From positions 78,905,268 through 78,969,267 of the forward strand of contig NC_089981.1 in assembly GCF_036417845.1 (NCBI RefSeq): a DNA stretch of 64,000 nt, given 5' to 3'. Within the stretch, counting starts at the first letter, position 1, and the number at the start of each line of letters is the position of its first letter. A model generated the notes under the pieces. The model made no database searches, was not told the origin of the DNA, and was given only the letters and a program-made list of their open reading frames with translations. Of the stretch, positions 52,693 through 63,395 are shown piece by piece. The DNA is from Apteryx mantelli (taxonomy: Eukaryota; Chordata; Aves; Apterygiformes; Apterygidae). The position numbers and the translations under genes are program-made.

Positions 52693-55600
52693 GATTCTTG
52701 GACAGAAGCTAGCTAAAATTCCTTTGTGAATAAAGAAGCACTGAGACCTTCAAAGCTTTGGTTCCTCATCATTATGTACAGGAGCATCTAGTTTGTTGAT
52801 TTTTGAGGGGGGGAGGCAATGGACTGCTGTTTTTACTTTTCTAAACAGTGACAATTTTAAATAGAGCATTAGTGAATATTTTCTTCAAAAGAGAAACTAT
52901 ATAGATAAATATTGCTCATTGCACTGCTCCCATTCATGCTACTTATGTTGATATGTTTAATAGATCTGAATATTACAGCAGCCAAAAATTTGTAAAAATA
53001 CAAATGCATTTAAAGCATACCAAAATGCAAAGATGTTTGAAAATACAGATAAAATGAAATGTGTAGCAGTAAATATATAAGTGCTGGAATGAGAAAAGGA
53101 TAAATTATGTGCATTACTGTATAAATTCAGATTCAGCATACTGTAGTGGTGGGGCTTTTCTTTGTACCACTGATTATTTAATGTTAGAGACCTTATCTGG
53201 CAAAACAGCACTTGGACATTGGCTTACTTAACCACTAGATTGAGCTGTTAAATTTTATTTAAAAAAAAAAAAAAAAAGGTTGGGGTTACCGTATGTTTAA
53301 ATGGCATGAATGGCAATACCTGTGACTGTAAACTTGGTATTTGTTGCTCTAAGTTTTAGGGCACAATAATCAATAGAAATAGGACAGTTAATGTTGATCA
53401 GAACAAATGGAAAATGTTTTGACCTTTATCTTCTGTGGTTGAAGAATACTGAAGCTTCGGACTGCAACTGTCCCAGATCAGCTGCTGTTGCTGTTAGGGG
53501 AACATCAAGCCTCAGGTTGATTCTTTTCTTCCTCGTCCACTGGAATTCATAATTCCATCCTCTGTATGCAGAAAGTGCTCCAACATTTCCTTGTGCTGAT
53601 CCCAGATCCTGCCTTTCTCCATAGTAGCTGACAACAGCAGGAGCAAGTGAAGCAGGCGACTGCACGCTAAGCTGTTACACTGGGGAGTAGCTGCTGGGCA
53701 AAGGACCACTCAGATCTTAAGGGCCCCAGCGGAAGCACTAGATGGCCATATGTGGCAAGCAACATGCTTGACCACACATCCACGTTAAATCTACTTACAG
53801 TTAATATATATGCTGTCTGTATACAGGACTGCTGCTGGAACTAAGTATGTATGTTTTTTAAATATTTTATAGACACTAGTATTTCCTTTTGCTTTTCTGT
53901 AAAGCTTGTAATTTTGTTCATCTTCTGTAAAAACTCCTATTCATGTGAAGTTGGATGAGAAAGTAAAAAAAAAAAAAAAAACTGTGTATACACATGTATT
54001 TGTGGTCATAGTTGTGTAGTTGGAAAATGCAAAACAAAATTGACTTTGGGAAGAGCTGGAATATTCATCCAAGGTTAGCACCAACTGAAGGAGAAAAAAC
54101 AAAAGAACATAAACAAGTTTTAGTATTTGAATAGGCTGTGAAGAAGTCCTTAAAATTAGTACTTCTTAGAAGTATATGACTGGTTTTGCATTTGGTTTTA
54201 AACTGTGTTACAGTAACTGATGCAAAAAGTTGTATATGTAATGCACTTGACTATGTTTACTAGGAGGTACCTTATTAGCATTTCTTTAAAGAAAGTTGCA
54301 TATGGTATACCTGCTATAACGAGTGTTTGGAAATGGTGAGATATGATGCTGCTAATATGTAGAAGTTTTTAGCACAGAGTAGTGCAATTCATTAATGAAT
54401 TTGAGCAAGAACAAATTGTTGCTCCGTTATCTTAACAATATATACTCATATAATGTAAACTCTTGAGTTTTAATCTTTTATTAAAGAGCTTTTATATATA
54501 TATATAAATATAATATCTTTTTTTTTTAATTTTTTTTCCAGTAAAACATGTTATATGCACCCATTGGTGAATTCAGTTCTCTGCATAAAGCCTGACTGGA
54601 GTAGCTTTGTACAGAGAACTGTTCATGTAGTTGCCAAGCCAGGTGGGTATCGGTCCCTAATCGACGGGCAGGCCAGCGGGGCTGCAGGAGGACTCCACCA
54701 CAGTTGTTGCTTCAAAGTCTGACCTCCCAAACAGGAAAGCTGTTTTGGACCCAGAGCTCACTTTGGTAATAGGAAAACAGTTAAAAGAAATTGAAGAACT
54801 TGTTTTTGAACCTTCATCTTTCAAACTCAAAGGAAAATGTTTTTGCAGCCTCTCAAAAAAACTGGGACTTCTATAAATAGAAATAAAATATTTAACCATG
54901 TCAGACTAACATAAACATTACCTTTTTAAAATATAAGAGTATGGTATTTTGATTGCAATAGGAAATTTTCTAATTTAGGGTTTAAAATAGCTTTTATAGT
55001 TGGTGGCATTACTAGTACTGTGCTTTTAAAGATCTTAAGCCTTTATATAGTGTTTAAAAGTGTATTGGCAGATGAATCTAAATTGTTGGCCTACTGCTTG
55101 TTAAACAATTTCTATATTTAAAAGATTAAATTTTTCAGAGAAGAAATACAAATTTCAAGACTCTTCTCTAACACACAGATCCTCAAGGGTGATGGCCAGA
55201 TATTTATAATCAATCTTATGGTTATGACCCAGCATACTATTTGCAGTTTGAGAGAAACTTTGTGAAGTATGAAGGCAAATTTAAGGTTAAGCTTCCCTGA
55301 GTTCGAACCAAGAAATAATTACTGTATGGACGTGGTTTGTATATATATAAATTTCAGGTGGGCTTCCCAGTTGGCTTTTATGTAAGATTTTCTTTCTGAA
55401 TTCCCTCTGTTCCAGTTGCAGCTAGCAGTTTGCATAAAGCGTGGAAGTGAAATGGCTAACTGGCTCTGTAATTCTTAGGTGTCTTCCGTAACAAACTTAA
55501 CCACGGTTCTGATAAAACACAAGACTAACAAAGACCTTCAGAATGGACAGATCTTGTTAGGGAGGCTGTGAACTTTGGTAGTAATACCTTGTTCTTAATC

Positions 55601-57750
55601 TACCATGTTTTTCTTTGTTCAGAATAGTAAGCATCAGCTTTATTAAAAAGGTAATGAAGACTTCAGATTAAGGCAGTTCCTGTAGATTCTCCCTCAATCA
55701 ACAGTGGCTGTTTTTTCTGGGTATGCAGTCAGCAAGACTCGGGTGTAGGAAGAATCGTACATGAATTGTTACTGATACAGAGGCAGGTGCCTGTTCCCCT
55801 TTTACCTTTGTGGTTATGCACTAGTTTTTAGCAATATTGGCAATATTTGTTTTTGAGTTTAGAGTTTATTAAACATACAAGTGTTATGTTTTACAATAAT
55901 AATTTGCTCCTCTTCCAGAGGAATAACTGAACTAATGCTGTAGTATTTGTGATCACAGTACCATAATGATCGAACGTAGCAGTTAATGGAATGAAATAAC
56001 CACTGGCCATGATTTCTAAAGTTTGTGTCTTTTCTTAAAAACAAAAAACCCTGAAAGCCCTCTGGAATGGTAGTAATTTAAAATGGTTTCAAGCTTGAGA
56101 AGTACTTGTGGTTAAATTATATAGTTTGATTCCAGCAATTTAGAAAATAGTGTGATTTTGTTGTGAATGTAAAGCAAAAGGGACATGCAGTGCTTCATCT
56201 AAAGTGTGTTTACAATACTTGATAGGTTCAAGTTAATTTAGTTTTCCTTATGCAGGTCATATATTTTGTCTGAAAGCTGCTAAGAGAGTTGCATTTTTGG
56301 TAATAATGTCAGCCTGTATTGATAGAATAAATTGTAGAAAGCTGTGATGTGAAGTTTACAGTTTTATGGTAATGACTTTACATTATCACAGATACACTTC
56401 TATAGAAGTATGGGTATAAAAGTTGGCTCTTTTAAAAATTGATTAATTTGAGGGAAACTTTGAACATCTATGCTTGATTATTTCAAACTATTTACAATAG
56501 TCTCAGTATTTTGAATAGTCAAGGTCAATAGTTTTAAAAAAACAGAAGCCCACAACAAACCAAGACAAAACACACTGTCACCATCTGGTTGAGTTCAAAA
56601 GATCTCAATTTTTGAGAAAATAAAGGTTTATTCTGATAGTGAAATGTTCCTTAGTTATGGCTGCTTTTAAATAAGAGGTATTTAGAGAATCATAGCTGAA
56701 GTTAATTTAACACTCCAGCTATATCTAAAAGCTCTTCAAGCTGCTCTAGGACTGTTACAGGCATATGCAATGAAGTAAAATAGATTAAAAATAGTATATG
56801 GTGTGGAATAAGTGTAATAAAATGGTTTTGGAACAAGAGCAATCCTTAGGCTCTTTATATTCATCAGATGCACTCAAGTCACAATTGAAGCATGGAAAGT
56901 TGAGTCTTCAGTTTAAATTATGTAGAAGCGTTTGTTATACTGTAGTGTTTGTAGGCTGTAATATAATTAAACCATGTAGCTTTGGTTCTATGCAATCAGT
57001 AATGGTATTTTGTGTTTTCTGAGGCAGGGTGAAAACAACCAACCCAAAATCCAACAATACCAGCAAACCATCTTTAGTAATGTCAATTTATCCATCTTGA
57101 AAAAATGGAATTTTTATGTATGTGGATTTCATATTTGATTAAAAAAACGTAAACCTTCCACAACTGGCTTTAAGATGCTGCAGTTTGATCTCCATGTGTA
57201 CTCACTGTTTGTCACAGCTATGGAAGAAACAGTTCAGAGTTCACCCGTTTGTTCTTACCCCATAAACTGTTGAAAATAAATTTCTGCAAATGTTACTTGT
57301 AACCAAATAGTAGTAATTCACAGTGATTCAATCAAGGAACTTGTAATGAAATTAATCTGTTTTACTACATCTGTTTTGTTAATACTTCAGTTGTGTAAAT
57401 TCTTTATCTTTGCAGAAAAATAACTTGGTTTTACTATTTACTTTTCAAAAGCAATGTTTCCAGAACTGCGTATCATGTTTCTGCTGAAAAAGCCCTTTTT
57501 TGACTTCACAGAGCTGTAGATTAATCTGAAGTTGTTTCTAAAGTTTCTAAAGTGTCACTTCTTAGTGTTCATTTTTGATGTGTAGAAAATATTTAAACAG
57601 TTTTACAGGATGAAGATGGGTATACTTACACACTCTAGAATGTAAATCTTTCATGTAAAAATTACTTACTTGGATTTTTCTTGTATAAAAGCAAATTTCA
57701 ATTGTGAAATCCAAAGATGAATAAAGCTGTATAAAGGGAAGGTTCTTAAA
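52693..57750 (+). other. KLC1: KLC1 3' UTR (end uncertain)
   Basis: AT-rich sequence after the stop with several AATAAA or ATTAAA signals: 52729, 54480, 54882, 57275 and 57720. The last, AATAAAG, is a good candidate for the distal site, giving about 5 kb of UTR; earlier sites would give shorter forms. A17 tracts are at 53261-53277 and 53965-53981. An open 71-codon plus-strand frame at 54661-54876 is noted separately. Confidence 0.55.
57720..57725 (+). terminator. KLC1: Candidate distal KLC1 poly(A) signal
   Basis: AATAAA about 5.0 kb after the stop codon. Chosen as the most distal well-formed signal before the minus-strand features begin. Not distinguishable from 57275-57280 without transcript data. 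Confidence 0.35.
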
Positions 57751-58660
57751 TAGCGTGCATTTATTACTTAAAACCACTACTGCAAAAGCAGTGATTTTAA
57801 AATAGAGAATAAGTGTTTTGACACTGTTGATGCAAGACTTTGTGCAGAACAGATGCTTCTTAAAAATAACTTGAGACATCCACTCTTCATAGGTTCATAA
57901 GCTCTGGAAGCAAGTGTTATCTCAGGAAAGAGATATACTCTTTAAATATTTTCAGTAAAACTGCAGATGAAAATTCAACTAGTGCATTGGCTGCACTATA
58001 AATTTGGGGGTCTGTTATATGCTAGAGATGATTGAGGTTTTGTGTGATACTAAGCTGGGAAGTGCGCTGCAGAGTCAAATAAGGACCAAAATGGGCAATG
58101 GCAAAGCTTTGCTCAAGATATTATTTAAATTAGTAGGTAAAACTGTTTTTTTTTCTTCCCCCTCATTAAGTAAACTGTGACTTAAGTTACAGAATTAACT
58201 GTGGTTCCTTCATGCTTCCATCTTATTCCAGAAAGCAGTGAGGTTTCAACGCGTGCTACAGCAGTATTACAAGACACACCATGAAGGGAAGACGGAGTGG
58301 TTCGCAGTGAGGCAATCCCCAGGGATCCTAGCCTGGGCTTTAATGAGGCTCTGTAATAGGAATCAGCCGACTCGTTTTCAGACACTCACAAATCAACTAC
58401 AGCCACAGTCGATTGATAGCTTTTATTTTTTTAAAGAATTATTATTAAACAGTATGTTGCAAAGTTCCTGTCCCAGATAAATAGGCCAGGAATGGAAAAC
58501 AGTAATATGAGTTACCAATGCTGCGTTTGTTTATCTATCTTCATTAAAATTTGTTTCAAGGAGGGGTGGAACATACAGGGTACCCAGGGCTCTGAGTTAC
58601 AGCAATCTCACTTTTTCCTTAGATTGAGTACACAGCATGACTTCTGTTTTTTATGGTTTG
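57751..58660. other. Region between convergent genes
   Basis: No gene recognised. Short frames on both strands around 58182-58480 have no family features. Minus-strand poly(A)-type hexamers occur toward the right end of this stretch. Confidence 0.6.
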
Positions 58661-58662
58661 AT

Positions 58663-58668
58663 TTTATT
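58663..58668 (-). terminator. Minus-strand poly(A) signal AATAAA
   Basis: TTTATT on the plus strand reads AATAAA on the minus strand. It lies about 130 bp downstream of the second stop of the coding-like minus-strand segment at 58798-59100, as expected for a short 3' UTR. Confidence 0.4.
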
Positions 58669-58797
58669 AAAAATTAAAAATACAAGACAGCATGGTCACT
58701 TTTGAATACACAAAGCTGAATAAGACATTAAAAAAGGGCTTTAAAGCCAATTTCAGTTTATGCTATTGCACAAGATCTTTACACAGCAGAAGGGGTC

Positions 58798-59081
58798 TCA
58801 GAAGTCCTTTGGCTTGGATTTTCCTTCCTTCAGTGCCAAGGCTTGCCTGTACAGATTCTTCTGAAGAACTTCCCTGAGGCAGTTGTGCTGTCCATATCGT
58901 CTTATGCCTCACTTCCTTGCATCATACTTCTCATACCTCTGAGAAATCTGCTGCCGGAGGGTTCCAGCAGACCCATGTAACAGCTGGACAAAACTTCCTT
59001 TCTGCTGCCCAGCTGTGTGCTTTGACAAGACACAGCTGCATCCTTGAAGACTATCATAGGGAATAGGGGGAAGGAAGATTT
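58798..59081 (-). pseudogene. Unrecognised coding-like segment with one in-frame stop
   Basis: On the minus strand one frame is open from 59100 to 58912, is stopped by TGA at 58911-58909, and resumes in the same frame for 36 codons to TGA at 58800-58798. The translation looks protein-like: PPIPYDSLQG, later TLRQQISQRYEKYDARK, and after the stop REVLQKNLYRQALALKEG. Base composition is richer in GC than its surroundings. A possible acceptor (TTTTCTGGTAG) would start an exon at 59081, and a poly(A) signal follows at 58668. It could be a terminal exon of an unidentified gene ending at the first TGA, an alternative 3' exon of XRCC3, or a decayed retrocopy. I do not recognise the family, and chance remains possible. 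Confidence 0.3.
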
Positions 59082-61081
59082 CTACCAGAAAACGGTTGTT
59101 TCACTAGAGTGATGTACTCTAAAATGTAAAAGGAATGCATTTTACTAAGCAATGGTATTGAGGGAAGATGCTCAAGCTTTAACGATGGACTGAAACCTCA
59201 CAATACTAAGAGATTTATGAATATCGAACCCACCCCCTGTACTTCCCTAGAAGGGATTTTTTTATTACTTAGACTATGGAGAACTAAATGTTCTCATTAG
59301 CGGAAAGGCTTAACTGAGCAATGTAGCTTTAAAGGCAAACAAAAGCCCAGAATGAGACAGATGCTGCCTTTGTCTGGGCATCCTGAGAAAGCAGGGAGAA
59401 GAAAAAAACTATCTATCTGTCTGAAAGCTTAACAAGTACCTGATACAAGTGAGCAGGCACCCAAGTAACACAGGCAGAATGAGGTCTAATGTCTTTGGAA
59501 AATGCGCATAAGTAACTTTTCATCTAGCTTTCTTTCACAGTGACGATAATGCAGGTGATGGCTAGAAAAAGGAAACTGTAGCAGAGGGCAGAAAAAGATG
59601 TGATGAACAGTAACAAGAAGAAAGATGTAAAGAAAACCATGTAAAGGTAATAAAAACCCCTGGAAAGAGAATTGTAGCTGTGTGAATGGATGAAAACAGC
59701 TAACAGAGCCATTCAGAAACAGCACGATTTAAGTGGAGCCTAGCTGTAAGGACATACAGTAATCATTGATTATGCATAGGCTTAAATGGCAGAGAAGACA
59801 ACAGTATAGTCTACTGCACTAGAAAAATGGAGCAGCAAGAGAAGGAAGGAAAGCTGTTTTAGACCTGATAACCTTGGTTGGAGACTCACAGAAAAATGTT
59901 GGACAGCTAATATCTTATTTGTAGAGATAGAGCACTAGTCTACAGTAGAAAGCTCACCAGTGAGTTGCTTGTGTTTTTGAACAAGCTTATGCAGAGAGCA
60001 AACAGAGGAACAGTAAGACAAGAACACCATCCTGCAGTGAACAGCAACAGCAAAAGTCCTTCCAAAAAGAGACAGATACTACAGAGCTAGGAAGAGAACC
60101 AGAAGACAGTCAGGAACACTAAATACACCTTACAAAACACAGCCAACTGCACCGTCAAGAACATGAACGGAGCTCATGCTCTGAGACCATCTGGTTACCA
60201 CTCAGTGAGTTTTAGACACAGGCAAGCAGAATAAGGGGGCTGGGGTGCGTGTTTGGTTTGTGTAAACACAAGAGGCTAAACAAGCTTTTGCTATGAGGAG
60301 AGAGATCTGGAAAGCAGGAAAAGTGGAAAAAGAGCAGGCTGAAATGAACAACATTAGTGGAAGTTCTGGGTCTATGACTAACAGATCCAGTCCTTTTACG
60401 TCTGCTTTGCCTCTCATAGCTACCATCGCTTGTGTGACCCTTTAATCCTTTCTTTAAATTTCCAAATAACTTGTAGAAGTTACATGAAGTCAGATATGCC
60501 CACACAGTCCAAAAGCAGTAAAAAGTAATATTTTGATTAAAATTATAAAATAGTTTAAGGTCTTTCTTCCTGTTTGTTTGTCCTAACATTAAGAACAAGC
60601 ATTTTTATTAAGAAGAGGCCACCTGATTTGTGACAAAGGCCCTAAAAATAGAAAAATGGCTATGCTTAATGCCAACATGAGGACTAGAAATACAAGTAGA
60701 CAGCATTAACTGGTTGAATTTGAGCCCCTTTTGGGTCTGGAAGCAGAAAAGGTGTATGATTGCAGCATATGCTGTTTCTAGAGTAGTGTGCTATTAAAAA
60801 AAAAAAAAAAATCCTCAAAAGTCAGGTCTCCTTAACATAGGGATCTCCACATCACACTATATTATGCTGTCTGCCTACCTACAGCTTTACTCTCCTTCAG
60901 AATACTTATCTCAAGATGAAAAGCTGATGATATATCTAAATATAGAAACATCAGCCTTTCACAATGGAGAAGAGGCTTTAAAATGTATTATCATATCACC
61001 TGTTATGTATTTCAGGATCCATTTCTCTTATGTGTGAACAACCTTAGGTTACTAATAATTCTTCCTGTAGCAACAGTAATT
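59082..61081 (-). other. XRCC3: XRCC3 3' UTR and downstream DNA
   Basis: Sequence after the XRCC3 stop. A minus-strand AATAAA at 60604-60609 lies about 470 bp past the stop and is the likely poly(A) signal. Beyond it nothing is recognised; open frames at 59486-59725 and 60202-60598 have no family features. An A-rich run is at 60796-60811. Confidence 0.5.
60604..60609 (-). terminator. XRCC3: Likely XRCC3 poly(A) signal
   Basis: AATAAA on the minus strand, followed downstream by a T/GT-rich stretch (GCTTGTTCTTAATGTT). It is the first canonical signal I noted after the XRCC3 stop. Confidence 0.5.
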
Positions 61082-61340
61082 CTATAAATTTTTGAAGCAG
61101 GATGCCATATCATGCAACGGATTTATTCCTTTCACACCTTCCAATTTTACTGTATAGTAGCAAAAGGATGAAGGGAGATGAGGAGCAAAAACTACTCTTA
61201 AAGTCCTCACACTTCCAGTGTGGTGTAACGCAACTCCAGATGACTGTTCGGGTTGTGATACTCGACTGACCATCAATCTCATTAGCAGTTGATTTGCCCA
61301 GGTTATTCCAAGTGCTGGAGAAACTCTGCTATCCACTGCA
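61082..61340 (-). CDS. XRCC3: XRCC3 last coding exon
   Basis: Acceptor TTTATAG gives a first base at 61340; an alternative AG five bases further in would break the frame. It encodes [18 protein letters not shown], a variable middle, then [17 protein letters not shown] and a short tail to TAG at 61084-61082. The tail after the conserved Tyr-Tyr region differs from mammals. Confidence 0.95.
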
Positions 61341-63395
61341 CTATAAAGAAAGCATTACAGATTTCCACATGTATGAATTTAATATGAAACATCTTGAGTT
61401 TGATTATAACTAAAAATCATCTACTGCCTTACATATTTACTACCATTTGCTCTATTTAAAGCTGTAGAGATTATAGGGGGATTATGCACACACCACTAAG
61501 TGCTAGGCTTCCTCTATAGTCAGCTGAGGACTGGAAGAGGAAGAGTGCTTTTATACAGAATAGTTCAGTCATTCTTCAAACTTCAGCCATGGTGAATACC
61601 TGCCTCTGTCTTGAAGGATTCCCTCTTGTGGCAGGAAAATAGTAATAGAAAAGTGTTTGCACTTAAAATACTTTTGGCCCTGAATTCCATTAGAAACTAC
61701 ATTTAGAAATGCTGGATAGATATTATATATATATATATAATATATATATATGTATGTATGCATGTATGCATGTATGTATGTATATGGAGTGTGTGTGTGT
61801 GCATATATAAATATATATATTTATATTTATATATTTTTTCAATTCATCAAAGCTTAAAACAATCTTCTTCCTGGAGAATATGCAACCTCTCCAGCAAAGA
61901 GTTACAGTCACCTTGTTCTTTGTCAAGTTCTGAATCAGGAGGACCTATGTTAACTTTTCAAAAAATGCATGTATTTAACTCCTAGCTTATGTAATAAATT
62001 AAGATTATCATTAGGCTTCAAACAAAAATATATTTGTTTGAATCCTGTTAATCTCTTGGTGTCAAAAGGCAGTTGTTCTTGTTGCTCAGATTTTTTTCTT
62101 AAAACACCAACAACCACCCCCCCCCCCCCCCACAAAGTTGGGTTGCTATATTTTTCTAAACAGGCAGAAAATGCACCCAGTTATATCAGAAACAAGTTGA
62201 GATACAAATTCTCCTGTGTTAGCAAGTACAGCAGCCATTAACTCCAGGGATTTTTCTCCCCTAACCTACTCCCTGTGGTAAGGAATTACCACATAACTGT
62301 ATACTACAGGGTTTTGGGTTTTTTTTCCCCTGATTTACAGCATGGTAGCTATTACTGCTCTCCAGCAAATACAGCTTGTTGGGTAGATCCACTGCTGCTC
62401 TTAATATGTTCCTACAGTTTATATGGGAGTTAAAGAAAAATACGCTAGTTAAATGCTTCTATGTGTGACACTGTTACATTTCGTTTTGCAGGACATGACT
62501 TACCTACAATTGCACTGAGCAGCTTCTGATTCACTCACTGCATCAGTCACCTAAATCAGAAAGTAACATTTGAACGTGACTTGTAGTTATGCATTTGTTT
62601 TTGGCAAACAGAAGGAAAGAGAATGAAGCCAATAAAGTCCAAATTATTGAATCATATATATAAAACCCTTATTCTTTCAAGGCAAACTAAAAGGAATTGT
62701 GAAGTACTACCTTAGTTTACAGTGCTTCAACAATTTAGCTAGCTAAAGTTTATAGGAATGTAACTGCTATTAGATGCTGAATCTGTTAAAACAAACACAA
62801 AAGAAAAAACAAAAACAAAAATAAACAACCACACACCACACACACTGTTCCTATACTTAAGCTATTAATCATATCTTTTTTATACATGCAGGTAAAAGGT
62901 ACTGATACCCAAATCTCCAAAAGGTGTCTAATTCCCAATGAATTTACTACTTTTGAAGGCCTGTCCTGTCAGGCCTAAATGATATTCTTAAATTTTGAAA
63001 ACATTAAAATTTACTGGTTTAAAGTAACCTAGTTTAAGGAAACTGGAAGTTTCTGTCTGTCAATAAGACTCAGTTGACAGTGTTACTTTTAAAAGCAACA
63101 CTTACAAATCTGTTTGCACAAATCTCCCCCCAACAGCCATTAATTTAACGGCCTTATAAAGTAAGTATTTTTGATGTCATACCTGATTAATGCACATTAT
63201 TGGAGTCCTGAATCTAGTGCTTAAACTGTGAAGCTGTGCTCCAAATGTCTGCAAATACCGAGCTTTCGTAACAGAATCTGAAACTCCAAATTCGCATCGA
63301 AACAAAGCAGCAATAGAGTCTACGACCACCAGCCGCGCCATGCCTCTTGTGAGCAGTAAAGAAATCCTTTTAGTAATGCAGTTGTGGAAGGTGTC
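61082..63395 (-). CDS. XRCC3: XRCC3, C-terminal half (3 exons; 5' part outside window)
   Basis: XRCC3 is a RAD51 paralogue; with RAD51C it forms the CX3 complex in nuclear homologous recombination and fork protection. Exons on the minus strand are 63395-63183, 62550-62504 and 61340-61082 including the stop, together 519 nt and 172 residues, about half the usual family length of roughly 346. The first holds the Walker B strand and aspartate in [16 protein letters not shown], then the conserved PIMCINQ. The last begins [17 protein letters not shown] and contains [12 protein letters not shown], both close to human XRCC3. Walker A and the N-terminal part must lie to the right of 64000; I found no further exon between 63396 and 64000. 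Transcription converges on KLC1. Confidence 0.95.
61721..61835 (+). repeat. Compound (TA)n(TGTA)n(TG)n(TA)n microsatellite
   Basis: TA repeats, then TGTA/TGCA tetramers (about 61751-61784), a GT run (about 61788-61801), then TA and TTTATA repeats. The flanking TA blocks are mutually complementary, so the tract may extrude a hairpin; the GT part may adopt Z-DNA. Confidence 0.9.
62117..62131 (+). repeat. Poly(C) tract, 15 bp
   Basis: Uninterrupted C15 within the last XRCC3 intron. Confidence 0.8.
62504..62550 (-). CDS. XRCC3: XRCC3 47-bp internal exon
   Basis: Acceptor CTGATTTAG and donor TAG|GTAAGT. It encodes [15 protein letters not shown] plus two bases of Ser. Human XRCC3 has VTEAMEEQG at the same place, and the stretch from this Val to the Asp of DSRVSP is 19 residues here and in the human sequence as I recall it. 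That equal length fixes the splice sites. Confidence 0.9.
62551..63182 (-). other. XRCC3: XRCC3 intron before the 47-bp exon
   Basis: GTATGA to GATTTAG on the minus strand, 632 bp. An A/CA-rich tract lies at about 62790-62845. Nothing else recognised. Confidence 0.9.
63183..63395 (-). CDS. XRCC3: XRCC3 Walker B exon
   Basis: 71 whole codons starting [20 protein letters not shown], through the Walker B hydrophobic strand and Asp (RLVVVDS), to PIMCINQ before CAG|GTATGA. The acceptor is GTATTTTGCGATAG. Phase 0 at both ends. The human protein shows DTLLECVNKK at the same boundary. Confidence 0.95.

Larger units (their letters stand above)
61341..62503 (-). other. XRCC3: XRCC3 last intron
   Basis: GTAAGT to TTTATAG on the minus strand, 1163 bp. 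Contains a compound microsatellite at 61721-61835 and a C15 run at 62117-62131 (plus-strand view). Confidence 0.9.

Noticed and set aside
54657-54899. 80-codon minus-strand frame starting with ATG
   Set aside because: It overlaps the plus-strand frame at 54661-54876, has no family features, and lies in the KLC1 3' UTR on the opposite strand.
55301-55309. GGTTCGAAC on the minus strand resembling a tRNA B-box
   Set aside because: I could not find an A-box at the right distance, a 7-bp acceptor stem or an anticodon arm around it.
60202-60598. Overlapping open frames on the minus strand (74 and 128 codons) after the XRCC3 stop
   Set aside because: No conserved domain, low-complexity F/S/L-rich translation, and they run over the probable XRCC3 3' UTR end.
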